20,901 bases of DNA from DASWID01 sp049682815 (GTDB lineage Bacteria; Desulfobacterota_D; UBA1144; Nemesobacterales; CSP1-2). Positions within the stretch are counted from its first letter, which is position 1. The number at the start of each line of letters is the position of its first letter. Below the pieces are notes generated by a model, which was not told the origin of the DNA, ran no database searches, and saw only the letters and a program-made list of their open reading frames with translations. Both the position numbers and the translations under genes were made by a program. This document shows, one piece after another, positions 7,749-14,707 of this stretch. The DNA lies in the NCBI GenBank assembly GCA_049682815.1, contig JBAUII010000069.1:1-20901 (forward strand), given 5' to 3'.

Positions 7749-8837
7749 ATGAGTGTAAGCTGTGGCATTGTGGGTCTTCCAAATTCTGGGAAATCTACCA
7801 TATTTAATGCGTTAACAAATGCCAGGGCCCTGGTCGCCGACTATCCTTTTACTACGATTGAGCCAAATGTTGGAATTGTTAACGTACCTGATGAGAGATT
7901 GCAAAGGCTTGCAGATTTAATTAAACCTCAGAAGGTAATCCCAGCTACCTTAACGTTTATTGACATAGCTGGTCTTGTGAAAGGCGCCAGTAAAGGTGAG
8001 GGTTTGGGGAATAAATTTCTCGGGCATATAAGGGAAGTAGATGCATTGCTGCATGTTGTGAGATGTTTTGCATCAGATGTTTCGCATGTCTTTGAGACAG
8101 TTGATCCGGGAAGAGACATAGAGGTGGTAGAGTTGGAGCTCACACTTGCAGATCTGGAAACTGTGGGAAAGAGAAAGGAAAAAGTAGCCAAGATCGCTAA
8201 ATCTGGAGATAGGGAGGCACAGGCCGAGCTCAGCTTTCTTCATCGTATGGAAGAACATCTTTCCCGGGGCAGCACTGCCCGTCAATTTGTGGTCACAGGG
8301 GAAGCTGAGGAGAATTTGCTAGTTGATCTGAACCTTCTCACAAATAAACCTGTTCTCTATGTGGCAAATCTTGATGAAAACGGTGATGATGAATACGTCA
8401 CTGAGGTCCTAAAGATTATTTCAGAAGGGGAAGATGCAGGTATGATTAAGGTTTTTGGAAAACTGGAACTTGAACTACAAGAGTTGACTGAAGAAGAAAT
8501 GATGGAATATTTACGGGAGGTGGGTTTGTCCGAGTCTGGTTTGATAAGGCTTGTGAAAGCATCTTATGGGCTGTTGAACCTTGTTACTTTTTATACCACT
8601 AATGGTGTTGAGCTTAGGGCTTGGAGCGTGAAGAGTGGAACAAAGGCACCAAAGGCAGCGGGCAAGATCCATAGCGATTTTGAAAAGGGTTTTATAAAAG
8701 CTGAGGTTATTTCATATGGGGATTTTGCAAAATGCGGCTCAGATTCCAAAGCAAGGGAGCTGGGACTTTTGAGGATCGAGGGGAAGGATTATCAAATTGA
8801 AGACGGGGATATGGTATATTTTAGGTTTAAGAACTAA
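7749..8837 (+). CDS. ychF: Ribosome-associated ATPase YchF (Obg family)
   Basis: A 362-residue protein of the universal YchF/OLA1 family. Its N-terminal G domain has the P-loop GLPNSGKST (9-17), switch region PFTTIEPNVG, G3 DIAGLVKGASKGEGLGNKFL, and NLDE in place of NKxD, the change that gives YchF its ATP preference. A coiled-coil insertion and a C-terminal TGS domain (RAWSVKSGTKAPKAAGKIHSDF, then FIKAEVISYGDF) complete the usual architecture. It binds ribosomes and modulates translation of stress-related mRNAs. In E. coli the Cys of PFCTIEPN makes it redox-sensitive; here that residue is Thr. No clear Shine-Dalgarno is visible before the ATG. Confidence 0.97.
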   Translation: MSVSCGIVGLPNSGKSTIFNALTNARALVADYPFTTIEPNVGIVNVPDERLQRLADLIKPQKVIPATLTFIDIAGLVKGASKGEGLGNKFLGHIREVDALLHVVRCFASDVSHVFETVDPGRDIEVVELELTLADLETVGKRKEKVAKIAKSGDREAQAELSFLHRMEEHLSRGSTARQFVVTGEAEENLLVDLNLLTNKPVLYVANLDENGDDEYVTEVLKIISEGEDAGMIKVFGKLELELQELTEEEMMEYLREVGLSESGLIRLVKASYGLLNLVTFYTTNGVELRAWSVKSGTKAPKAAGKIHSDFEKGFIKAEVISYGDFAKCGSDSKARELGLLRIEGKDYQIEDGDMVYFRFKN

Positions 8838-8844
8838 ACCCGTT

Positions 8845-8879
8845 ACCCTCAGTACGGATTACTTAGACGTACTTAGGGT
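8845..8879 (+). promoter_or_regulatory. Leader hairpin upstream of rpsF (possible r-protein autoregulation site or terminator)
   Basis: accctcagtacg (8845-8856) pairs with cgtacttagggt (8868-8879), 11 of 12 positions complementary with an 11-base loop. A second small stem, ggtc/gacc, follows at about 8878-8890, just before the rpsF Shine-Dalgarno. There is no T-tract after the stem, which argues against a simple terminator of ychF. In other bacteria S6:S18 represses its own operon by binding a leader RNA, so a regulatory role is possible, but I cannot confirm the known binding motif here. Confidence 0.4.
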
Positions 8880-8907
8880 CGGTTAGACCAAAACGGAGGT
8901 ATTTAGA

Positions 8908-9264
8908 ATGCAAAAGTTGAGGTATTATGAGACGCTTTATTTAACGAGGCCTGATCTCACAGAAGAAGACTTAGCCAAGGTGCAGAGCAGGCTAAGTGAG
9001 ACGATTTCAAAGCATAATGGAGAGATAATCAGATCTGAGAAATGGAAAGAGAGAGATCTCGCCTATCGAATCAGTGACTATGCGAAAGGGATTTACTATT
9101 TGCTAATATATAAGTCATTACCTAGTGCGGTAAATGAAATGGAAAAAAATCTAGGGTTTTTCAATACGGATGTGTTAAGGTTTATTACCTTAAATATAGA
9201 AGAGGATGAAGCGCTCGGTGGGGTAGATTCTTCAAAGACGAATAGCCATAATGGGGGTATCTAA
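8908..9264 (+). CDS. rpsF: 30S ribosomal protein S6
   Basis: A 118-residue S6 protein with the ferredoxin-like fold: LRYYETLYLTRPDLTEEDL at the N terminus, EKWKERDLAYRISDYAKGIYYLLIY in the middle (the conserved W.kRdLAY.I segment), and EKNLGFFNTDVLRFITLNIE. S6 forms a heterodimer with S18 on the platform of the small ribosomal subunit. A good Shine-Dalgarno (cggaggt) precedes the ATG. It starts the rpsF-rpsR-rplI cluster, with rpsR only 3 bases after its stop. The usual ssb gene between rpsF and rpsR found in many bacteria is absent, as in several proteobacterial groups. Confidence 0.97.
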   Translation: MQKLRYYETLYLTRPDLTEEDLAKVQSRLSETISKHNGEIIRSEKWKERDLAYRISDYAKGIYYLLIYKSLPSAVNEMEKNLGFFNTDVLRFITLNIEEDEALGGVDSSKTNSHNGGI

Positions 9265-9267
9265 GAG

Positions 9268-9504
9268 ATGGAAGAAAAAAAGGACAAGAGGTTTTTTACA
9301 AAGAGGAAGGTGTGTAAATTTTGCTCAGAGCCGATAAAGATTGACTACAAGGACTATGATCTTCTCTCGAGTTTCATAACTGAGAGAAGAAAGATAGTAC
9401 CGAGAAGGAGTTCCGGTCTTTGCGCTAGGCATCAGAGACTACTTGCCTCTGCTATAAAAAGAGCCCGGACAATGGCCTTACTTCCATTTACTGTCCTTCA
9501 CTAG
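9268..9504 (+). CDS. rpsR: 30S ribosomal protein S18, zinc-type (C+)
   Basis: A 78-residue S18 with the core KIDYKDYDLLSSFITERRKIVPRR and the C-terminal RARTMALLPFT typical of the family. It partners S6 on the 30S platform. Four potential zinc ligands are present, Cys16 and Cys19 (VCKFC) with Cys52 and His55 (LCARH), making this the C+ paralogue type rather than the zinc-free form. Translation is probably coupled to rpsF (3-base gap; the SD would lie in the end of rpsF, taagagatgg). Confidence 0.97.
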   Translation: MEEKKDKRFFTKRKVCKFCSEPIKIDYKDYDLLSSFITERRKIVPRRSSGLCARHQRLLASAIKRARTMALLPFTVLH

Positions 9505-9563
9505 AGAGCGGCTCTGTCCTATCAAGTTCTAAGAGTTGAAATGCAATTTAGGAGGGGGTTTTC

Positions 9564-10016
9564 ATGAAGGTGATAGTCATATCCGATGAAGGAGTTTTTG
9601 GCAAAAAGGGAGAAATCAGGGAAGTGAGGAGCGGTTTTGCAAGGAATTTTTTGATTCCTAGGAAAATTGCAATAGAAGCCACGCGAGGTAATTTGAAAAC
9701 ATGGGAGCAGCAAATAAGTTCCTTGAAGAAAAGGGAGGTAAAGTTAAAGGAAGAGGCGAAGACACTCGCTTCTCGACTAGAGGGAGTTATCTGTACGATT
9801 CCAATGAAAGTTGGTGATGAAGAGCGAATTTTCGGTTCGGTAACCACTCAGACTATTTCTGATTCCCTCTCAAATCAGGGTTTTGATATTTCAAAGAAGG
9901 ATATTGACCTCGCTTCACCGATTAAAACATTGGGTACGCATGATGTCAGAGTAAAGCTTTACTCAGACGTATCTGTCGTGATAAAGGTCGAAGTAACTAG
10001 GGAAAACCAAGAATGA
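9564..10016 (+). CDS. rplI: 50S ribosomal protein L9
   Basis: A 150-residue L9 with two domains joined by a long helix. The N-terminal rRNA-binding domain shows the signature G.KGEIREVRSGFARNFLIPRKIA (residues 14-36, quoted in part), and the connecting helix runs about 41-75 (LKTWEQQISSLKKREVKLKE). The C-terminal domain has ERIFGSVTTQTISDSL and ends in LGTHDVRVKLYSDVSVVIKV. L9 binds 23S rRNA at the L1 stalk base and helps frame maintenance. A very strong Shine-Dalgarno (aggaggggg) precedes the ATG. It is the last gene of the housekeeping block; the hairpin just after it is shared with the convergent gene. Confidence 0.97.
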   Translation: MKVIVISDEGVFGKKGEIREVRSGFARNFLIPRKIAIEATRGNLKTWEQQISSLKKREVKLKEEAKTLASRLEGVICTIPMKVGDEERIFGSVTTQTISDSLSNQGFDISKKDIDLASPIKTLGTHDVRVKLYSDVSVVIKVEVTRENQE

Positions 10017-10034
10017 CTAAAGTCTGTTAATACA

Positions 10035-10061
10035 CCGCAGGTCTTATTACAAGCCCTGCGG
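10035..10061. terminator. Hairpin between convergent rplI and DUF4412-like gene
   Basis: ccgcagg (10035-10041) and cctgcgg (10055-10061) form a perfect 7-bp GC-rich stem around a 13-base loop, placed between two convergent stop codons (10016 and 10079). A clear U-tract is missing on both sides, so it may be a weak or Rho-assisted bidirectional terminator. Confidence 0.6.
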
Positions 10062-10078
10062 GTATTCCCCAATCTTAT

Positions 10079-10924
10079 CTATTTCTCCAGCTGCTGCATC
10101 ATTTCTTGAAGGGTAATTTTCTTATAATCGTTCGGGGGAACAAATTCCGAATCAGGGATATTTTCTTTTGATACCTTGGTTATTTCTTCAATGTAAACTG
10201 TACCATCAGGCTCGTGTGAGGTCTTTTTCATCGGAAATCCAGATTCAAACACCTCTCTATAGATTTCTTTTCCCTGTGGACTAACTGTGGTTCCACTCTC
10301 ACGTCTGTTCAGGTATGCAAACTCTTTAAATAAATTGGCCGTCTTCTGAAGATCTATCTCGTCTTTCGCAACACTATCACTTACCCATATTTCTTCCGCT
10401 ATCTTTCCGTCTTCAAATATTTCATACTTTGTGGATTTATAACCCGCTATGGTCTCATCTTGATTGGACTTTTGAAACGATAAAGTCTTCGACCTAGTTA
10501 GGCCATCGGGTAATATCACTCCCTGAGATTTCATCAATTCTTCCATCTGGGCCCTCTTATCTGGTGGGAGCAAAGAGAGCTGTTTCATTTTGTCAGCGAT
10601 CCATTTTTTATTTAATTCCTCCGCATCCTCAAAAAATTCATTAGGTTTCGCCGTAATATATTGTCTAGCATCTTTAAATATTATAATCAAATCATCCGTG
10701 TTCAGATTTAAAATCATGGCCTGTTTAGGTACGTCGGATTCGAACTTGAGTTTATTATCTGAAATTAATACCTTTCCTTTTAATTTGTCAGGGCTACCTT
10801 TTCTATATCTTACTTGTTTCAATATTATTCCATCAGCGGCTAGAGCTTTTTCGCTTAGGCAGATAGTTATCAGTAGCGGCAAAAATAAGAAAAGATAGCT
10901 GGTATGAAATAATCTATTTATCAT
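10079..10924 (-). CDS. Exported DUF4412-like protein of unknown function
   Basis: A 281-residue protein with a Sec signal peptide (hydrophobic LFLFLPLLITICL, likely cleavage after ALA near residue 29), thus periplasmic or exported. The mature part is beta-rich at first (ILKQVRYRKGSP, KGKVLISDNKLKFESD, MILNLNTDDLIIIFKDARQYITA), a pattern seen in DUF4412/outer-membrane LolA-like exported proteins that record an 'unfolded' substrate. A later piece, GYKSTKYEIFEDGKIAEEIWVSD, and the ending SEFVPPNDYKKITLQEMMQ match the DUF4412 style (F.vP.gYkk). The segment DKRAQMEELMKSQGVILPDG is helical and charged. No catalytic motif is recognised. A strong Shine-Dalgarno (aaaggaga) precedes the ATG. It is convergent with rplI. 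Family assignment is moderate; function unknown. Confidence 0.75.
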   Translation of the reverse strand: MINRLFHTSYLFLFLPLLITICLSEKALAADGIILKQVRYRKGSPDKLKGKVLISDNKLKFESDVPKQAMILNLNTDDLIIIFKDARQYITAKPNEFFEDAEELNKKWIADKMKQLSLLPPDKRAQMEELMKSQGVILPDGLTRSKTLSFQKSNQDETIAGYKSTKYEIFEDGKIAEEIWVSDSVAKDEIDLQKTANLFKEFAYLNRRESGTTVSPQGKEIYREVFESGFPMKKTSHEPDGTVYIEEITKVSKENIPDSEFVPPNDYKKITLQEMMQQLEK

Positions 10925-11237
10925 TTAAGGGATCTCCTTTATTCGGTTCATGTTGAGTTGATTCATGAAAAAGTTTTTAAACTTAATTTGCAAGATCACG
11001 TCACATTGAGACATAACAGCCACTTCCCCAATAAGATCGGCTTAAATAGTAACTTATTTTTTTTCAACTTCAACTATACCAAGTCTATTTTCAGAGCTTT
11101 TTGGACTAAGTCTACTTTTGCAAAAAATGGTGGGTGCCTTGGCCTTGGCCAGAGGTTGAATAGCAGCCCAGTTATAGAAAGACACTCCGAAGAGAAGATG
11201 AAATTGGGTTGTTATTGTCCGCTTTTCAGGTGTGTTG
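10925..11237. other. 313-base intergenic stretch with an antisense coding-like remnant
   Basis: This gap between two minus-strand genes holds the promoter region of the DUF4412-like gene but no box I can fix with confidence. On the minus strand a frame is open for about 66 codons from about 11254 to a TAA at 11054-11056. It reads, for example, NWAAIQPLAKAKAP and ends ENRLGIVEVEKK, with no start codon, so it may be a gene remnant. A short tandem ccttggccttggcc lies at about 11138-11151. Confidence 0.35.
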
Positions 11238-12050
11238 TCATTTACCCAAATTCTTCAAAACACGACTTCTATCATCAAGTTCAATAATTTCATAAATTGG
11301 GACTGAGAATTTTTCTCCTGTTAGTGGATTACTAGAAAATTTCCTTTCTAGAGTCGAAGCCTGAACTTTATTCTGCTTCCAGTAAATCTTAGAGATATCC
11401 AAATCGTTCCGGGATTTCCTCTTTTCTTCCTCACTCAGGAAATCATCCACCTTTCTCTCCCAAATCTCATCGTACGCTACGGTTAATTTATTAATTTCTG
11501 GTGAGTAGCCAAGCCGCTTCTTGATATGTTGAGCTCTGTCACTCCATATCTCCAATACCACGTTACCCGTTTTCTTTATTTTCTTAGCATTTCTAAAGTC
11601 GCCATAGTAGCTACTATTTAGTAACGCTGTTTTCTCGTCTTGGAAAGCCCCTGTTTCTTGTGCAGTTGAGATCTTATTATGATAATGACACTCACCATAA
11701 TAATCATGACAGTCTTGATCTGTTATTAGCTTCAGCGAAGTTGTTTTCGTTTCGTGAGAAGCATATTGTATTAGTATCCTATAATTACCTTTTATAGAAT
11801 TTGACTCAAAATCATGCAGTCCCTTGCATCTCGCTGGTTCACATTCGCACCCGCACCCGTAATCACGATGGCAGTGACATTCGCCAGTCTTCCTGTTGAA
11901 ATGGCATCCACAGGCATTCAACCCTCCACCATGAGCATAAGTCGGGGAATTATTCTTCCTATGGTTCAGCGAGTCACTAAGGTCGCTAAACATCAGGGAA
12001 GGAATAGCTAGAGACAATAATACGATCACGATTCGTTTAAAGGGATTCAT
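11238..12050 (-). CDS. Exported Cys/His-rich protein with YHYH-like motif, unknown function
   Basis: A 270-residue protein with an N-terminal hydrophobic signal (RIVIVLLSLAIPSLMF). The next segment is a dense Cys/His cluster: HGGGLNACGCHFNRKTGE at about 40-57, then CHCHRD, then GCGCECEPARC, giving Cys47, 49, 58, 60, 66, 68, 70 and 75 with His40, 50, 59 and 61. The order HGGG....GCH..RKTG.xHCH resembles the small YHYH-type domain found at the end of some secreted nucleases, with Cys in place of Tyr. A second small cluster (DCHDYYGECHYH) follows at about 115-126. The rest (charged, helical, about 150 residues) matches no family I know. A GTG at 12059 also opens the frame, but it lies inside the Shine-Dalgarno gaggaggt, so the ATG at 12050 is the better start. 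Metal binding is likely by composition; function is unknown. Confidence 0.75.
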   Translation of the reverse strand: MNPFKRIVIVLLSLAIPSLMFSDLSDSLNHRKNNSPTYAHGGGLNACGCHFNRKTGECHCHRDYGCGCECEPARCKGLHDFESNSIKGNYRILIQYASHETKTTSLKLITDQDCHDYYGECHYHNKISTAQETGAFQDEKTALLNSSYYGDFRNAKKIKKTGNVVLEIWSDRAQHIKKRLGYSPEINKLTVAYDEIWERKVDDFLSEEEKRKSRNDLDISKIYWKQNKVQASTLERKFSSNPLTGEKFSVPIYEIIELDDRSRVLKNLGK

Positions 12051-12758
12051 GTTAATCACCTCCTCTAAATTGATTCATTTTAGTATATAAATACATTTTG
12101 CAGTTTCGTTGCACAAGGGTACCAATAAGAATACCGGCGTGATTAACCGGCGCTGGACGGGGAGGGGCTGCTGTTATACAACCTACAGAATATAGTAATA
12201 GTGGCAGTGAAAAAAATAGATAGCCTTTTGTTCCTTAACCACTATTAATTTGTTCGCTTCTTAGGGCTACTAAAAAAATGTTATGATTTTTTGACGCCGT
12301 ATCTTCCTCAAATAATTCGTGGCGGTAGGCCCTTGAAGATGAATGGAATACAATAACCCTTCGCAGTTTCTTTGTTTCTAACTTCGGCTAATTCTACCGC
12401 TTCGCCAGCTATATACATTGCAGCGTATCGTCAAACATGGCCTGATTTGTTTGAATCCGTATTTGGAGAAAATGAGGAGGCTAAAGACATTCTTACTGCA
12501 TCTTCAAAATCTTGCGATCCAGACCGAGCTTTTACAAGTGTTGGGGAACTGTAAGGCTTCTATTTTACGAGAACATGTTTTATAATCTGAGATTAGACGC
12601 TGATTAACTTGGGAGATATTTTAATAGGAATCGTTATTTTATTGGTTTGAACGATCATTTGTCCACGCTAAAGAGGGATTACCAGAAGTAAAACTTTGTA
12701 ATAATCTCGGCTTGATAGGAAGTATAGCAGTAGCAAATGGAGGGAATTTCCTATAATC
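12051..12758. other. Gene-poor 700-base stretch with overlapping coding-like remnants
   Basis: No gene here is convincing. The left end is the leader of the preceding minus-strand gene. Near 12134 a direct repeat accggcg occurs twice (12133-12152 region). On the minus strand, 12308-12559 stays open for 84 codons except for one TGA at 12431-12433; it reads IAGEAVELAEVRNKETA then KGYCIPFIFKGLPPRII before its stop. No usable start codon is seen: the frame is preceded by a TAG. A plus-strand frame at 12372-12554 (TTG start) overlaps it and also has codon-like composition. I read this as decayed coding DNA, strand undecided. Confidence 0.35.
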
Positions 12759-13529
12759 ATGAATGAATTAAATACGACTATATTAGGAGTTTTTATTTGT
12801 ATGATTTTTTTGGAAATGGTTGATTGTTGGGCTGTGCAACCAGAAAAATTAGGTGATCAAATTGGGAAAGAATGTGTGACGCTAAATCCAAATAATCAAG
12901 ATGAACAGATAGAATGTGTTGAAAAAAAATGTTCGATACTTGCTACGCAGATTGAACAAGTAAAGTGTAAATTAAGGGGTACTGAAGGCCTGATTTTGTA
13001 TAGTATCGATGATCCAATGAAAAGAAAGGAGATGGAAGAAATACTTCATCGACCTAAAGGTAAATCTATCGGCGGTGCATGCAAATCAGAATATCATAAT
13101 AACTTAACTCATCAGGTATTGTGTGCGGAACAAACGTGTTCAAATATGTTTAAAGGTTCGGAAATCGATGAATGCAAAAACCTAGCTTTCGATATTATAG
13201 TTCCTGGCTATTCATCTAACCCGCAGGTGAAAGAAAAGATCGACAGATTGTTGGTAGCTAACACAAGTACTAGGATGTCAGGGATCAAAACTCGATGTGC
13301 AAAAAAATGGCCTACTGATTACGAGATGCAAGAATATTGCATTAACAAGCAAACGGAGGCAGCGAGCAAGTTACAGAAATTCATAGAAACCTATCCAGAG
13401 GGCTCTGAAGAAAGAATCATTATTAGTCGATGTGCAATAAAATGGCAAGAAGGTGATACTTATGATTACGAAATGGTTGAATACTGTAGTAATAACCAAA
13501 TACAAGCATTTCAAAAACTGTATAAGTGA
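12759..13529 (+). CDS. Exported protein with four C-x13/17-C repeat modules, unknown function
   Basis: A 256-residue protein with an N-terminal hydrophobic segment (TILGVFICMIFLEMV), probably a signal peptide or anchor. The Cys before WAVQ is preceded by Asp, so a lipobox is unlikely. The first half contains two modules with identical spacing: Cys39-x13-Cys53-x4-Cys58-x11-Cys70 and Cys108-x13-Cys122-x4-Cys127-x11-Cys139. The second half has two shorter modules: Cys180..Trp184..DYEM..Cys194 and Cys225..Trp229..DYEM..Cys243, each followed by a N.Q..A..KL helix. The regular spacing suggests four helical hairpins, each clamped by disulfides in the periplasm. The C-terminal type (C..kW..DYeM.eYC...Q) is a motif I have seen in small bacterial secreted proteins of unknown role. 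A weak SD (ggaggg) lies 14 bases before the ATG. The gene stands alone before thi4. Confidence 0.75.
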   Translation: MNELNTTILGVFICMIFLEMVDCWAVQPEKLGDQIGKECVTLNPNNQDEQIECVEKKCSILATQIEQVKCKLRGTEGLILYSIDDPMKRKEMEEILHRPKGKSIGGACKSEYHNNLTHQVLCAEQTCSNMFKGSEIDECKNLAFDIIVPGYSSNPQVKEKIDRLLVANTSTRMSGIKTRCAKKWPTDYEMQEYCINKQTEAASKLQKFIETYPEGSEERIIISRCAIKWQEGDTYDYEMVEYCSNNQIQAFQKLYK

Positions 13530-13610
13530 TAGTATTATATATTGACGACTACTGTATTTATGATAGATTAAGACTCAGATAGGATATTTAAGTACGGAGG
13601 TAGTAATTTA

Positions 13611-14420
13611 ATGTCTAAGAATAAGAGTATCTTTGCACCAGTTGGCGAGAAGGAGGTCACAAGGGCTATAGTCGAAGGTTTCGCTGAGGAATTCAATGAA
13701 TACATAACAAGCGATGTAATAATTGTTGGTGCTGGACCCAGCGGGCTTGTTGCTGCGAAGGATATTGCAAAGAAGAATTTTAAGGTACTTCTCGTTGAAA
13801 GGATGAATTATCTTGGGGGTGGATTTTGGATAGGTGGGTATTTAATGAATAAAGTAACGGTGCGGGATCCGGGTCAAACGGTTCTGGATGAAATAGAAGT
13901 TCCATATAAAGAGGTTTCAGATGGGCTCTATGTTGCTGACGGCCCATTTGCCTGCTCGAAACTCATAGCTACGGCTTGTGAAGCGGGGGCAAGGGTAAGG
14001 AATATGACAATGTTCGACGACCTTGTTTATAGAGAAAACGGTAGGGTGGCAGGTGTAGTTATAAATTGGACTCCGATTGCAAATATGCCAAAGGAAATAA
14101 CTTGTCTTGATCCAATTGCTCTTGAATCAAAACTTGTAATAGATGCTACGGGTCACGACGCTTACCTTGTATCTAGGCTGTCACAGCAAGGTCTTTACAA
14201 AAAGCTCCCCGGTCACGGATCAATGTGGGTTGAAAAATCGGAGGACGCACTGGTCGAATACACGGGTGAGGTCCACCCGGGGTTGATCGCATGTGGAATG
14301 GCTGTAAGTACCGTTTTTGGCCTACCTAGAATGGGGCCAACGTTCGGTGGTATGCTTCTTTCAGGGAAAAAGGCCGCGGATGTTGCAGTGAGCCTACTTC
14401 AAAAGCAAGCCCGAGCCTAG
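13611..14420 (+). CDS. thi4: Thi4-type thiazole synthase (thiamine biosynthesis), Cys-type
   Basis: A 269-residue Thi4/Thi1 family enzyme that builds the ADP-thiazole moiety of thiamine from NAD, glycine and a sulfur source. Motifs in order: IIVGAGPSG (37-45) for dinucleotide binding, ERMNYLGGGFWIGGYLMNK (63-81), RDPGQ, VVINWTPI, VIDATGHDA (176-184) and the C-terminal GMAVSTVFGLPRMGPTFGGMLLSG. The residue two places before DP in ITCLDPIALESK is Cys165. By alignment from memory this is the sulfur-donating Cys of the yeast and plant enzymes, and the loop after NW has the eukaryotic length; archaeal sulfide-using enzymes have His there. Strong Shine-Dalgarno cggaggt. No TPP riboswitch is seen in the 80-base leader and no other thiamine gene is nearby. 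Confidence 0.93.
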   Translation: MSKNKSIFAPVGEKEVTRAIVEGFAEEFNEYITSDVIIVGAGPSGLVAAKDIAKKNFKVLLVERMNYLGGGFWIGGYLMNKVTVRDPGQTVLDEIEVPYKEVSDGLYVADGPFACSKLIATACEAGARVRNMTMFDDLVYRENGRVAGVVINWTPIANMPKEITCLDPIALESKLVIDATGHDAYLVSRLSQQGLYKKLPGHGSMWVEKSEDALVEYTGEVHPGLIACGMAVSTVFGLPRMGPTFGGMLLSGKKAADVAVSLLQKQARA

Positions 14421-14437
14421 GTTTATAAATATGAACT

Positions 14438-14465
14438 GTAGGGAACGCATATATGCGTTCCCTAC
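14438..14465. repeat. Perfect 28-base palindrome just after thi4
   Basis: The half-site gtagggaacgcata is followed immediately by its exact reverse complement, so all 28 bases form a 14-bp stem with no loop spare. It lies 18 bases after the thi4 stop and may act as a terminator, but it has no T-tract and its gtaggg ends match the repeats further right, so a REP-like element is the more likely reading. Confidence 0.65.
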
Positions 14466-14707
14466 CTTCCAAGATGACCAAGTTCTGCAGTCCACAGTCT
14501 AACAACGTCGCTCGAGAAACGCTTTGGGGCCATCGTCACCGGATCGGCATCGGCCAAAACAGGGTTGGATTGGTGTTTGCTGAAGTTCTCTACATTCCAA
14601 TTTAAGTTCGCGAGTATTGGTTTATTAGATATTATCAGATCACATTTAAGCGGCGGAGTGAAGTGCTTTTGTTTAGTTTTAGGAAAGCAACGAGCAAGAC
14701 TCGTTGC
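14462..14707 (-). pseudogene. Coding-like ORF without a start codon between two palindromes
   Basis: On the minus strand a frame is open for 81 codons from 14707 to a TAG at 14462-14464. It includes FTPPLKCDLIISNKPILA, NWNVENFSKHQSNPVLADAD and MAPKRFSSDVVRLWTAELG. The composition is protein-like, but there is no ATG/GTG/TTG near its beginning, and it opens within one hairpin and stops inside the 28-base palindrome. I do not recognise the family. It may be a decayed gene fragment or a translated-looking repeat element. Confidence 0.35.

Noticed and set aside
10958..11287. 109-codon plus-strand ORF overlapping the end of the YHYH-like gene
   Set aside because: TTG start, low-complexity Phe/Asn-rich translation, no SD, and it runs into the 3' end of a better-supported gene on the other strand.
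12372..12554. 60-codon plus-strand ORF in the gap before the four-module Cys protein
   Set aside because: It has only a TTG start, no Shine-Dalgarno, no recognised family, and it overlaps a minus-strand frame of equal quality. It is described as a remnant region only.
12431..12559. RiPP or lasso-peptide precursor on the minus strand (YSSPTLVKA start-like region)
   Set aside because: The YxxPxL-like word is present, but there is no start codon, no following Gly-Thr leader pattern, and no maturation genes nearby.
12759..12830. Lipoprotein signal in the four-module Cys protein
   Set aside because: The residue before the candidate Cys23 is Asp (MVDC), which does not fit the lipobox.
13530..13610. 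TPP riboswitch upstream of thi4
   Set aside because: The leader is only 81 bases and lacks the conserved THI-box words (such as CUGAGA); no suitable paired structure was seen.
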